A stretch of DNA of 55,577 bases from Cephaloticoccus primus (GTDB taxonomy: Bacteria > Verrucomicrobiota > Verrucomicrobiia > Opitutales > Opitutaceae), in the NCBI RefSeq assembly GCF_001580015.1, contig NZ_LSZQ01000049.1, positions 1 through 55,577 on the forward strand. Direction: 5' to 3'. The notes under the pieces are model-generated. The model was not told where the DNA came from, searched no databases, and saw only the letters and a program-made list of their open reading frames with translations. Both the position numbers and the translations under genes were made by a program. This document shows, in pieces, positions 25,099-34,388 of the stretch (positions are counted from its first letter, which is position 1; each line of letters starts with the position of its first letter).

Positions 25099-27310
25099 GA
25101 CGCCCAGTGGCGACGCCTCGCACGCGGGCGCCCTCCCTACAGAAGACGCGCCGCCTGCGAACTCGTGGAGGCGGCGCAGCCGCGAAGTACGCGTCGGCCC
25201 GGTCGGCATCGGCGGCGCCAATCCGCTGCGCATCCAGTCGATGACGACCAGCGACACGCAAGACGTGGCCGCCACTGTGCGCCAAGCCATCGCGCTGGCG
25301 GAGGTCGGCTGCGAGATCGTGCGCATCACCGCGCCCAATCCCGCCGCCGCCAGGTGCCTGGGGCCGATCCGCAAGGAGTTTAGCGCAGCGGGTTTTTCGG
25401 AAATCCCGCTCGTGGCGGACATCCATTTCCTGCCTTCGGCTGCGATGGAGGCCGTAGAGCACGTAGAGAAAGTCCGCGTAAACCCGGGCAACTACGCCGA
25501 TAAGAAAAAATTTGCGGTAAAGGAATACAGCGACGCCGAGTACGAGCAGGAGCTCCAGCGGCTGCACGACGCGTTCTCGCCACTCGTGCGGCGCGCACGC
25601 GAGCTGGGCCGCGCCCTGCGCATCGGCACCAACCACGGCTCGCTCTCCGACCGGATCATGAACCGCTACGGCGATACGCCGCTGGGCATGGTCGAGAGCG
25701 CGCTGGAGTTTCTGCGAATCGCCGAAGCACACGGGTTTAGGGAAAACGTCCTGTCGATGAAGGCCTCCAGCCCGAAGGTCATGATCCAGGCGTACCGGCT
25801 GCTCGTGCAACGCATGGCGCAGGAAGGGATGCACTACCCGCTGCACCTCGGCGTGACCGAAGCGGGCGACGGCGAAGACGGCCGGATCAAAAGCGCAATC
25901 GGCATCGGCACACTCCTCAGCGAGGGGCTCGGCGACACGATCCGCGTCTCGCTCACCGAGGACTCGGTTTACGAAATACCGGTCGCCCGCGCGCTCGCCC
26001 ATAAGGCCGCGCAGCTCTGGCGGCAGCCGCGGCCCGTTGTCTTTGCGCGAGGCGCGGAGGCACTCGGCTCAGACGTGGCCGAACAGAAGGCGGAAAATGG
26101 TGCGGCGGAGCGGGCTCATGCGGCAGATTCGCCCGCACCAAATTTTGAAGAGGCACCGACGCGGCGCGAAACAACGGAGTGCGCTCTCGGCGGCGGGATA
26201 AAAATCGGCGGCGGCCAAGTGCCTGCGGTCATCGTACGCGTGGCCGAGGTCGCCGCCCTGGCCGCAATTTGCGGAGCGTTTGCAGCGGCGCGGCTCGCCG
26301 ACACGCCCGTTGAGGGCTTGCTCGTGCCGCTCACCAACGCCGCTACGCTCGCGAACGATCTCGCCGCAATAAACGACGCGGTGCGCCGCGCTGCCTGCGG
26401 CTTCGCCGTATTGGAGCTCGCCCCCGAGATCACGGCGGCCCGGCTCGGCGACGCGCTGCGCGACTCGCCGCTGCCGCGTGGGTGCGTGCTCCTGCTTGAG
26501 TTTGACGCAAAGGAAGCCGCTGAGCTTGCCGCCTTCGCGCAAATCGCCCGCGAGCGCGGGCTCGTGCTGGCGATTGCTACACGTCCCCACGCGATTCCCT
26601 CGCTCTCGGAAACGCTACGCCCACTTGCGGAGGCGCAGCCGCTCCTCTTTACGCTGGCGGCGACCACGCCGGACAACTCGTCGCACGCATTGGCAGATTA
26701 TCGCGCACTCGCCGAGGCCCTGCGCAATGCTGCGCCGCACGCCCCCATCTGGATTCGCAACACGGGCACGACCGCAGTGCTGCCGAAGCCCGATTTTCTC
26801 TCGCGCCTGCTCGATGCGGCTACGCTCAGCGGCGCGCTTTTGTGCGACGGCATCGGCGACATGATCAGCGTCGAGACCGAGCCCGATCCCGTCCGCGCGC
26901 TCAAGCTCGCCTACAACGTGCTCCAGGGCGCGGGCGCGCGCACGACGAAGACCGAGTTCGTCGCCTGCCCGAGCTGTGGCCGCACGCTCTTTGACCTGCA
27001 AAGCACCACCCAGCGCATTCGCGAAAAAACCGGCCACCTGAAGGGCGTAAAACTCGCCATCATGGGCTGCATCGTAAACGGCCCGGGCGAGATGGCCGAC
27101 GCCGACTTCGGCTACGTGGGCGGCGCCCCGGGCAAGATCAACCTCTACGTCGGCAAGCAGTGCATCCGCTACAACATCCCCCAAGCCGAAGCCGATGACC
27201 GGCTGATCGAGCTCATCAAGGAACACGGCAAATGGACCGAGCCGCCCGAGCCTGCTGCCGTGCCCGAAGCGGGCGCGGCTCTCGAAGTCGGCGCGGCGAC
27301 TGCGCGCTAA
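25091..27310 (+). CDS. ispG: 4-hydroxy-3-methylbut-2-enyl-diphosphate synthase, long form
   Basis: [4Fe-4S] enzyme of the MEP pathway that makes HMBPP from ME-cPP. The GTG at 25091 is chosen because it overlaps the rseP stop by eight bases. The open frame further upstream is rseP sequence. Motifs include IQSMTTSDTQDV, 'RVNPGNYADKKKF', RIGTNHGSLSDRI and 'LHLGVTEAGDGEDGRIKSAI'. The C-terminal cluster domain has ACPSCGR and MGCIVNGPGEM, with its cluster ligands. At 739 residues it is the three-domain form with a large central insert (about residues 310-600), as in Chlamydiae, Bacteroidetes and plants. The insert begins with an Ala/Glu-rich low-complexity stretch. Confidence 0.95.
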   Translation: MSKTPSGDASHAGALPTEDAPPANSWRRRSREVRVGPVGIGGANPLRIQSMTTSDTQDVAATVRQAIALAEVGCEIVRITAPNPAAARCLGPIRKEFSAAGFSEIPLVADIHFLPSAAMEAVEHVEKVRVNPGNYADKKKFAVKEYSDAEYEQELQRLHDAFSPLVRRARELGRALRIGTNHGSLSDRIMNRYGDTPLGMVESALEFLRIAEAHGFRENVLSMKASSPKVMIQAYRLLVQRMAQEGMHYPLHLGVTEAGDGEDGRIKSAIGIGTLLSEGLGDTIRVSLTEDSVYEIPVARALAHKAAQLWRQPRPVVFARGAEALGSDVAEQKAENGAAERAHAADSPAPNFEEAPTRRETTECALGGGIKIGGGQVPAVIVRVAEVAALAAICGAFAAARLADTPVEGLLVPLTNAATLANDLAAINDAVRRAACGFAVLELAPEITAARLGDALRDSPLPRGCVLLLEFDAKEAAELAAFAQIARERGLVLAIATRPHAIPSLSETLRPLAEAQPLLFTLAATTPDNSSHALADYRALAEALRNAAPHAPIWIRNTGTTAVLPKPDFLSRLLDAATLSGALLCDGIGDMISVETEPDPVRALKLAYNVLQGAGARTTKTEFVACPSCGRTLFDLQSTTQRIREKTGHLKGVKLAIMGCIVNGPGEMADADFGYVGGAPGKINLYVGKQCIRYNIPQAEADDRLIELIKEHGKWTEPPEPAAVPEAGAALEVGAATAR

Positions 27311-27450
27311 TCGCCCCTGCATTTCTGAGCCAGGCCGCTGCACTGCACGGCGGAGAAGGCCGCTTGTAGTTTTTTTTGGGCGCGCCTGCACTTGGGGTCG
27401 CCGTGCACTGTTCGTCGCCATCGGCTCCCCCAGAGTTTTCCCTCCCCCTC

Positions 27451-28278
27451 ATGCTCCCGTTCGCCCTAAAATTCGGCGCACTGCTCGCGCTGCTCCTCCT
27501 CGGCCTCGCACTGGTGCTGCCCAGCGTCGCACTGGCGCGCCCCCAAATCATCGCCCGACTCGCCGCCCCCGATGGGGAGCTCCTCATTGAGGCCGAGGCT
27601 CACAGCCCCAACGCGGCGGGCTCGTCCCACATCCGCATGCGTTACCGCTATCGTGGCATTGAGCTCACCTACTTCGATTTCGGTCAAAATAAGCCCAACA
27701 GCGCAGTCTACCCTTACCTCCTGCGCGACGAAGCACAGATCCGCGATCTCGGGCTCAACCCCCGCACAGGCCATTGGTACAACCCCAGCTACCCGCAGTC
27801 GGGCCATACGCTGTACCTGCCGCCCTCCCAGTTCAGTGCCGCAGAGGTTGACCGACTCGCCGACCACATCCGGAAAAACAAGGAACAGCTGCGCGACATT
27901 TTTAAGAGCACACCGGTTCGGGGGAGCTTCGCCTTATCCGTGGTGAAGACCACGGCCCGCATTCCTTACGACGGGATTGCCCGCCTCGTTCACGCTGCCC
28001 CGCCCCTCAATACTGTCCTTTACGGTGACCGGTTAACGTTCGTGATTGAGCAAGACGGCCGCGTACTGCTGTACAACAGCTACCGCGGTGAACGCCACCC
28101 TCCCGAGATCGTAACCTGGGGCCAGATGCTCCCCCCGCGCAAAGGCAGCCGTAAACCTAGGCTGCGCCTCCGTGCGGTCACTGTCCACGAAGACGAACCA
28201 CGCACCTTTGACAGCGGATTTGCGAAGAAACTGTTCGGAGGCCGCCTCCGGAAAGACTACGAAATCTTGCCCTGGTAG
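27451..28278 (+). CDS. Secreted protein of unknown family, tandem paralogue 1
   Basis: 275 residues starting at 27451, where a signal peptide begins (Leu/Ala-rich, ending near 'VALARPQ'). The mature part has no known domain. It shares blocks with the next gene: 'APDGEL', 'RYRYRGIELT', 'LRDEAQIRDLGLNP', 'YLPPSQFSAAEVDRLADHI', 'VTWGQMLPPRKGSRKPR' and a final 'YEILP'. The conserved aromatic/charged blocks suggest a beta-rich periplasmic or secreted domain. It comes 140 bases after ispG and is followed 106 bases later by its paralogue. Gene duplication is certain, function unknown. Confidence 0.8.
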   Translation: MLPFALKFGALLALLLLGLALVLPSVALARPQIIARLAAPDGELLIEAEAHSPNAAGSSHIRMRYRYRGIELTYFDFGQNKPNSAVYPYLLRDEAQIRDLGLNPRTGHWYNPSYPQSGHTLYLPPSQFSAAEVDRLADHIRKNKEQLRDIFKSTPVRGSFALSVVKTTARIPYDGIARLVHAAPPLNTVLYGDRLTFVIEQDGRVLLYNSYRGERHPPEIVTWGQMLPPRKGSRKPRLRLRAVTVHEDEPRTFDSGFAKKLFGGRLRKDYEILPW

Positions 28279-28384
28279 AGGCCCTGCTCCTCCCTCGTCC
28301 CGCTCTCCGCCTCGCTCGCAATCGCCAGCCTCCCCTCCAAGGCTTTCCCCACCTCGCACTGCGCAACCCCTGCCCTTCACACCC

Positions 28385-29251
28385 ATGCTCCCACCCAACC
28401 TGAAATCCTGCGCGCTCCTCGCGCTGCTGTCCCTCGGCCTCGCACTGGTGCTGCCCGGCGTTGCACAGGCGGCACGCTATCAAACCATTATCCGGCTCCA
28501 GGCGCCCGACGGAGAATTCGTCGTCGATGCCCTGCCCTACAACCCAAACGAAGGAGGTAGTAACGCAATCCACGTGCGCTACCGCTACCGCGGCATTGAG
28601 CTTACCGACATCTACTTCGGCCACTACTGGAGGCTGAGCGAAATCCAGCTCGGCTACCTGAAGCGCGACGAAGCGCAGATCCGCGCGCTCGGGCTCAACC
28701 CCAAACCCGGGCAGTGGTACGAAAAAAAACCTCAAGAGGGTGCCACGCTGTACATGCCGCCGTCGCAATTCAGTGCCGAGGAGGTGGATCGGCTCGCCGC
28801 CTTTCTCAGGGAAAACCAGGCCCTCATCCGAAGTGCCTTCAAGAGCACTGACATTGGCATGCGCTTCCTGCTGTTCTTCAAGACGAGTGCCAAGATCCAG
28901 CTCCACGGTATTGCACACCTCGTTCACGCCGAGCTGCCCCTGGCCAGCGTCTCCTGGGGCCACCATAGCCTGCAGGCCGTCATAATTGAGCGCGAGGGGC
29001 GCGTACTCCTATATAGCAGCACCGATAAACGCAAACCCGCAGAGATCATCACCTGGGGCGAAGTACTGCCCCCGCGCAAGGGTAGCCGCAAACCCAGGAT
29101 GATCCTGCGCCCCGTCACCCCCCAGTTCGACTCGAAGCACATCTACGACAGCAAGCTGATGAAGGGCACGAGGATGAGCGGGAAAGGGATGGCTAAAAAC
29201 CTCTATCGCGAGGGCCGCTCCCTGATGGAGTATTACGAAATCTTGCCGTGA
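28385..29251 (+). CDS. Secreted protein of unknown family, tandem paralogue 2
   Basis: 288 residues. The frame is open from 28172, but the ATG at 28385 starts the signal peptide (LKSCALLALLSLGLALVLPG, cleavage near 'AQAA'), which closely matches paralogue 1. It aligns with that gene along its whole length and has a small insertion near the C-terminus ('LMKGTRMSGKGMAKNLYREG'). Identity is moderate, so the duplication is old enough for divergence. No catalytic motif is seen. Confidence 0.8.
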   Translation: MLPPNLKSCALLALLSLGLALVLPGVAQAARYQTIIRLQAPDGEFVVDALPYNPNEGGSNAIHVRYRYRGIELTDIYFGHYWRLSEIQLGYLKRDEAQIRALGLNPKPGQWYEKKPQEGATLYMPPSQFSAEEVDRLAAFLRENQALIRSAFKSTDIGMRFLLFFKTSAKIQLHGIAHLVHAELPLASVSWGHHSLQAVIIEREGRVLLYSSTDKRKPAEIITWGEVLPPRKGSRKPRMILRPVTPQFDSKHIYDSKLMKGTRMSGKGMAKNLYREGRSLMEYYEILP

Positions 29252-29853
29252 TCAGGGCGGCGGCCCCCGCCGCGCGCGCCCCCCCCGCGCCGCACCGCAC
29301 ACGCCACTGCAAGCACACTGCTTTCCAGAAAAAAGCGGGGCACCCGCGGTAGCTCTCTTTCGCGAGACAAAGCCCCCCCAAGAGCCGTGCCGTTCTGCCC
29401 AAAATCCCCATCAGTAACAGTCCGCCGTGGATGCGCTAAATTACGCAGGATCAAGGGGTCATTCTGACCCCGAATCAGCCCGAAGCGTGGCAACCTAAAA
29501 ATGCCAAAAGTTTCCCCCAAATCGCTGTGAACAACTTGTCGGGAACTTCGCCTTGAAATGGGTTTTGGCATCCCAGTTAGTGGCCCCCTCAGCCGCCCCG
29601 CGCGGCACCCGCCCGTACGCTCTTTCTCAAGTTGCTCAAACGCCCCAGCCAAGACCGCACAGATAGCGTACGCTACGCACTGGTTAACAGTAATTTATGT
29701 AAGAACGGCAAGCATTGCTGCCGCCACTGTCATCCGGCCACAAATTTTGAAGCCATTTCGGCAGGTAAAAACAGGGTGTTGGACGACTCGGGAGCCTCGA
29801 CGGCGCGGCTCATGTGAATAAACCTCCGCCAACCTCTGCCCAACTGCCTGTCC
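29252..29853. other. Gap upstream of dnaA
   Basis: 602 bases without a supported gene. Two clear dyads are present: GGGGTCA-TTC-TGACCCC (29455-29471) and the perfect 12-base palindrome TAGCGTACGCTA (29664-29675). A patch with less G/C (29,675-29,710) could hold the dnaA promoter. One sequence, TGTGAACAA (29526-29534), is two mismatches from a DnaA box on the reverse strand. No cluster of DnaA boxes or long A/T-rich unwinding region is evident, so an origin is not called. Confidence 0.5.
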
Positions 29854-31326
29854 ATGTCCTCACTTACCCTAGCTCCCAGCCCTTGGGAGGCCGCCAAAAC
29901 CAGCCTTAAGCAATTCTTCTCAGAAGAGGTGTTCAAGATGTGGTTTGAGCCGCTGCACTGCGTCGAACTTGGCGAGGACAATATCACGCTGGGCGTGCCC
30001 AATGACTTTGCCGCGATCTGGATCCAGGAAAACTACCTCGACCTCATCGTGAAGCACCTCGGCATGGCCTGTGGCCGCCAGCTCAGCGTCACGCTCCAAA
30101 AATCCGCCGCGCCGCTGCTGCACGGTCGCAGCGGCAATGCGATCCCCGCCCAAAGCAACGAGCGCGGCACGCAAAGCGCCGGAGGCCGCTCCGGAGGGAG
30201 CACCGCAGACGGGCTCGACGCCTCAGCGGGCCGTTTCGCGTCGACGCACGCCGCCACCCACGCCGCCGAGCAGTCGCGCCCGCGCTACAGCGAGCGCCTA
30301 GCCGAGGCCACGCTCAACCCGCGCAACACCTTCGACACGCTCGTCGTCGGCTCGAACAACCAGATGGCGCACGCCGCCGCGATGGCCGTCGCCCAAGCCC
30401 CCGCACAAGCCTACAACCCGCTCTTCCTCTACGGGGACACCGGCCTGGGCAAGACGCACCTGATGCACGCGATCGGCCACGCGATCCTGCAAAACCGGCC
30501 CGACGCCCGCGTCGTTTATCTCTCCACCGAGCGCTTCACCAACGAGTTCATCCAGGCCCTCCAGGAGAACAACCTCACCAAGTTTCGCCAGCGCTACCGC
30601 CGCGCCAACGTCCTGCTCCTCGACGACGTGCAGTTCCTCGCCGACAAGGAGCGCATCCAGGAAGAGTTTTTCCACACCTTTAACGACCTCTTCGAGTCGG
30701 GTAAGCAGATCGTGCTCTCCAGCGACCGCCGCGCCAGCGAGATCCAGAAACTGGAGGCCCGGCTCGTCTCGCGCTTCGAGTGGGGCCTGCCCGCCGACAT
30801 CCAGGCCCCCGACTTCGAGACGCGCGTCGCCATCCTCCGCTCAAAGGCCGCTACGCTGAAGGCGGAAGTCCCGCACGAAGTCATCACCTTCATCGCCCAG
30901 CACATCTCGGGAAACGTCCGCCGGCTCGAAGGCGCCCTCATCAAGGTCAGCAGCTACGCCGCGCTCACCGGGCGGCCGCTCGACATCGCCAGCACCGAAA
31001 AGCTCCTTCAGGACGTGCTCATCGAGCAGGCGCAAAACCTGCTCACTATCGAGACGATCCAGAAGCGCGTGGCCGATCACTTCCAGATCCGCCACAGCGA
31101 CATGACCAGCAAGCGCCGCCCCAACAACATCGCCATCCCGCGGCAGATCGCCATGTACCTCTCGCGCAAGCTCACCAAGCACTCGCTCCAGGACATCGGC
31201 GACTCCTTCGGCGGGCGCGACCACGGCACCGTCATCCACGCCTGCAAGGCCGTCGACAACATGATCGAGCAAGACCCGGGCATGCGCGGCAGCATCGAGT
31301 TTTTGCGCAACCAGCTCGCCCGCTAG
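29854..31326 (+). CDS. dnaA: Chromosomal replication initiator protein DnaA
   Basis: AAA+ initiator, 490 residues, with all four domains. Domain I (1-80) begins 'WEAAKTSLKQFFSEEVFKMW'. Domain II is a long variable linker (about 85-150), Gly/Ser/Ala-rich. The ATPase domain has Walker A GDTGLGKTHL (194-203), Walker B VLLLDDVQF and the sensor/arginine region 'EARLVSRFEWGLPADI'. Domain IV carries the DNA-binding signature GGRDHGTVIHACKAV. Start and length are normal. It follows a 602-base gap and is followed 94 bases later by a small conserved gene. Confidence 0.98.
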   Translation: MSSLTLAPSPWEAAKTSLKQFFSEEVFKMWFEPLHCVELGEDNITLGVPNDFAAIWIQENYLDLIVKHLGMACGRQLSVTLQKSAAPLLHGRSGNAIPAQSNERGTQSAGGRSGGSTADGLDASAGRFASTHAATHAAEQSRPRYSERLAEATLNPRNTFDTLVVGSNNQMAHAAAMAVAQAPAQAYNPLFLYGDTGLGKTHLMHAIGHAILQNRPDARVVYLSTERFTNEFIQALQENNLTKFRQRYRRANVLLLDDVQFLADKERIQEEFFHTFNDLFESGKQIVLSSDRRASEIQKLEARLVSRFEWGLPADIQAPDFETRVAILRSKAATLKAEVPHEVITFIAQHISGNVRRLEGALIKVSSYAALTGRPLDIASTEKLLQDVLIEQAQNLLTIETIQKRVADHFQIRHSDMTSKRRPNNIAIPRQIAMYLSRKLTKHSLQDIGDSFGGRDHGTVIHACKAVDNMIEQDPGMRGSIEFLRNQLAR

Positions 31327-31420
31327 TCGTCGGCGCGCCCTCCCGCCTTCCCTCCCGGAAACGAATCAGAAGACGCCGCCCGCCGCCTTACCCCGTCCTC
31401 CCGCCCCTCCCTTTTTTTCC

Positions 31421-31960
31421 ATGAGCCTTTCGCCCGAACAAAAACAAACCGTCGCAAGCTGGGTCGCCGCTGGCGACAGCCTCTCTGTCGTTCAAAAAAA
31501 GCTCCAGGACGAGCTTCAGGTCTCCATGACCTACATGGACGTGCGCTTCCTGGTCGACGACCTCGACCTCACGCTCAAGGACCCCGAGCCACAGGCAGAT
31601 GCCAGCGACGTCAGCAAAACGCCTCCCCCGCCCACGCCGCCCCACGCCGCCGCCGATGGTTCGGGTGCAGACAGCGGGACGGCTGCTGCGGATGAATTTG
31701 CCGACGGCGAAATCGCCGAAGACGACGCGGCACCGCCGGATGCCGCTGCGGGCAACGTCAGCGTCAGCGTCGACTCCGTGACGCTGCTCCCCGGCGCAGT
31801 CGCCAGCGGCACCGTGCGCTTCAGCGACGGCGTCACCGGTAAATGGGTCATCGATAATTACGGCCGCCCCGGCTTCACCGAAATCTCGCAGCCCGGCTAC
31901 CAGCCCAGCCCCGCCGATGCCCAAGCCTTCATGCAAGAGCTCAGTCGCTCTCTCCAGTAA
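31421..31960 (+). CDS. Conserved hypothetical protein downstream of dnaA
   Basis: 179 residues, soluble. Residues 1-55 form a helical region with a helix-turn-helix-like look ('QKQTVASWVAAGDSLSVVQK', 'VSMTYMDVRFLVDDLDL'). Residues 60-115 are a Pro/Ala/Asp-rich linker. The last 65 residues form a small beta-rich domain ('VSVSVDSVTLLPGAVASGTV', 'GKWVIDNYGRPGF'). I do not recognise the family. A strong terminator follows the stop by 20 bases, so it ends the dnaA transcription unit. The HTH reading is only an impression from the sequence. Confidence 0.75.
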   Translation: MSLSPEQKQTVASWVAAGDSLSVVQKKLQDELQVSMTYMDVRFLVDDLDLTLKDPEPQADASDVSKTPPPPTPPHAAADGSGADSGTAAADEFADGEIAEDDAAPPDAAAGNVSVSVDSVTLLPGAVASGTVRFSDGVTGKWVIDNYGRPGFTEISQPGYQPSPADAQAFMQELSRSLQ

Positions 31961-31980
31961 GTCCCCACCCCGCCCTGCCA

Positions 31981-32005
31981 GCCCGCATTTCCCATGCGGG
32001 CTTTT
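31981..32005 (+). terminator. Rho-independent terminator after the dnaA unit
   Basis: Perfect 8-bp stem GCCCGCAT / ATGCGGGC, five-base loop (TTCCC), then TTTT. Confidence 0.85.
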
Positions 32006-32072
32006 CATTAGCTGCGCCCCTTTTCCCTGCCCCCAACTTCCCAGCCCTTTCCCTCCTCCAACTCTGCCCTAA

Positions 32073-34388
32073 ATGAATACCCAACCACTGCCCCTTCTTC
32101 CCCAACCCGCCCAGGTCGAGCGCGCCGAGGGCCAGTTCACGCTCATAGCGCAGACGCCCGTCGTCGCAGTGGGCGGCAATCCGCACGCTGCGAAAGTCGC
32201 CGCTCAGTTTGCGGCGATGGTCGAAGAAAGTTTTGGCCACAAACTCCCGCAGCTTGCAGAAACCGCCGACGGAACCGAGGCGGCGACGGCGGCCGCAACC
32301 GCGGGCGCGATCCGCATCCACCTCGACGAAGGCGCCGCGCTACCGCGCGAGGGCTACGTTCTGGAAATCACGCCCGCAGGCACTTCGATCCGCGCGGGTG
32401 ACGCAGCCGGACTTTTTTACGGCGCGGTCACGCTCTGGCAGCTCCTCACCGGCGGTGCCGGGCTCGCGCTCCCCGCCACGCTCCCCGCGCTGCGGATCAC
32501 CGATTCGCCGCGCTTCCGGTGGCGCGGCTTCATGCTCGACTCCGCACGTCACATGCAGTCGGTCGAGCACATCAAGCGGCTGATCGACCAGGCCGCCCGC
32601 CACAAGCTCAACACCTTTCACTGGCACCTCGTAGACGACCAGGGCTGGCGGCTGGAAATCAAACGCTACCCCAAGCTCACCGAAATCGGCGCATGGCGCA
32701 TCCCCGCGGGCAAGGCGGGCATCGGGCCCGATGGGCAGCCGCTGCGCTACGGCGGATTTTACACGCAGGCCGAGGCGCGCGACATCGTCGCCTACGCCGC
32801 CGAGCGCCACATCACCATCGTGCCCGAGATTGAGATGCCCGGCCACGCGCGCGCCGCACTGGCTGCCTACCCCGAGTTCGGCCCCACAGGGCAGCCGACC
32901 GAGGTCACGCCCAACTGGGGCATCCACCCCTTCATATTCGACGTCACCGACGAAGCCTTCGCGTTTCTGGAAAACATCCTGCGCGAAGTGTTCGAGATCT
33001 TCCCCGGCAGCTACATCCACATCGGCGGAGATGAAGCGATAAAACCGCAGTGGAAAAAATCCGCGCGCGTTCAGGAGAAAATCCGCGCGCTCGGCCTCGC
33101 CGACGAAAACGCACTGCAAAGCTGGTTCATCCGCCGCATTGCCCAGTTTATCACCGCCCAAAACCGCAAGCTCATCGGCTGGGATGAGATCCTCGACGGC
33201 GGCCCGCTCCCCGAAGGCGCCAACGTCATGGTCTGGCACGACATCAAAAACGCCGCCGTCGCGACCCGCTCCGGCCACGACGTCGTCATGACGCCCACCG
33301 CCTACACGTATCTGAATCGCGCGCAGTCACTCGCCTCCGACGAGACGCCGGGCCACGACTGGGTCACCAGCCTGCAAAAAGTCTACGAGTTTGAGCCCAT
33401 CCCCGACGACGTGCCGCAAGCCGCGGCGCAGCGGATCATCGGCTACCAGGCCAACCTCTGGACGGAGTACGTCCGCACGCCTCGGCAGGTGGATCACATG
33501 CTCTACCCGCGCCTCTCCGCCGTCGCCGAAAACGCGTGGTCTCCCGCCAGTCTGCGCGATTGGGCAGGCTTCCTGCCGCGCATCGCCGCGCAGCTCCGGC
33601 GGCTCCACCGCGCGGGCATCCGCGCCGCCGACAGCGCCTTCGCCGTGCAGATCGACGCGGAGCCCGCCGATGCCAACGCAGGCCCAAACCCGGGCCGCGC
33701 ATACGTCCGCCTCTCAAACCAGGCCGCCTTTGGCGAGCTGCGCTACACGACCGACGGCAGCGAGCCGCACGCCGATTCGCCGCGCTACACCGGGCCGCTC
33801 GCACTCGCGCTTCCTGTCACCCTCACCGCGACCGCATTTTTTGAAGGCCAGCCCATCGCCAAGCCCCGCCGCGCAGTGGTGGACGCACTGGCGCTGCGCA
33901 CCCGCAGCGCAGAAAAACTCCACCCCAACCCGATGATGCGCGCATGGCGGCTCGAAGACGATGAGCCACTCGAAGGCGAGCGGCTCGTTGTGCCGGTGGA
34001 CATCATCACACCGACCTGGGTCTGGAAACAGGCGCCGCTCGACGGCATCCACAGCCTGCGCGTCGAAGCGGTCGATGTGCCCTACAACTTCGCCTTTACG
34101 GAAGACGAGACCGGCGGCAGCCACCCCACCCCCGCGAAAGATCCCGTTTACCTGCAACTGTACTTGGGCAGCTTCGATGGCGAGCCCGTCGCCCAGGCGC
34201 TCGTAGACCCGCAGCAGCCCACGCCGATCAAAGCGGTCACCTTGGCACTCCCCGCAGGGCTCAGCGGCCTGCAAGACCTGCACCTCAAATTCACCGGTAA
34301 CGAGTGCACCAACAGCGCCCGCCAAACCCTCTGGGCCCTCAAGCGCGCCCAACTCCTCACTCAAGAGGAAGCGACAAGAAACCAGTAG
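32073..34388 (+). CDS. Glycoside hydrolase family 20 beta-N-acetylhexosaminidase
   Basis: Removes terminal GlcNAc/GalNAc from glycans, 771 residues. An N-terminal GH20b-like domain (1-145) precedes the catalytic barrel, which starts at 'FRWRGFMLDSARHMQSVEHI' and has 'LNTFHWHLVDDQGWRLEIKR'. The catalytic Asp-Glu pair is in HIGGDEAIK near residue 320. After the barrel comes a chitobiase-type C-terminal domain ('LRYTTDGSEPHADSPRYTGP') and a further beta domain. There is no signal peptide or lipobox, so it appears cytoplasmic, unusual for this class and consistent with use of imported oligosaccharides or recycled muropeptide sugars. It stands alone, flanked by a terminator upstream and a long gap downstream. 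Confidence 0.93.
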   Translation: MNTQPLPLLPQPAQVERAEGQFTLIAQTPVVAVGGNPHAAKVAAQFAAMVEESFGHKLPQLAETADGTEAATAAATAGAIRIHLDEGAALPREGYVLEITPAGTSIRAGDAAGLFYGAVTLWQLLTGGAGLALPATLPALRITDSPRFRWRGFMLDSARHMQSVEHIKRLIDQAARHKLNTFHWHLVDDQGWRLEIKRYPKLTEIGAWRIPAGKAGIGPDGQPLRYGGFYTQAEARDIVAYAAERHITIVPEIEMPGHARAALAAYPEFGPTGQPTEVTPNWGIHPFIFDVTDEAFAFLENILREVFEIFPGSYIHIGGDEAIKPQWKKSARVQEKIRALGLADENALQSWFIRRIAQFITAQNRKLIGWDEILDGGPLPEGANVMVWHDIKNAAVATRSGHDVVMTPTAYTYLNRAQSLASDETPGHDWVTSLQKVYEFEPIPDDVPQAAAQRIIGYQANLWTEYVRTPRQVDHMLYPRLSAVAENAWSPASLRDWAGFLPRIAAQLRRLHRAGIRAADSAFAVQIDAEPADANAGPNPGRAYVRLSNQAAFGELRYTTDGSEPHADSPRYTGPLALALPVTLTATAFFEGQPIAKPRRAVVDALALRTRSAEKLHPNPMMRAWRLEDDEPLEGERLVVPVDIITPTWVWKQAPLDGIHSLRVEAVDVPYNFAFTEDETGGSHPTPAKDPVYLQLYLGSFDGEPVAQALVDPQQPTPIKAVTLALPAGLSGLQDLHLKFTGNECTNSARQTLWALKRAQLLTQEEATRNQ

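Noticed and set aside
23620-25491. 623-residue open frame on the reverse strand
   Set aside because: Antisense to rseP and the ispG start, with low-complexity Asp/Arg/Gly composition and no family resemblance.
29252-29853. Chromosomal origin next to dnaA
   Set aside because: Only one poor DnaA-box-like sequence was found and no A/T-rich unwinding region, so the position alone is not enough.
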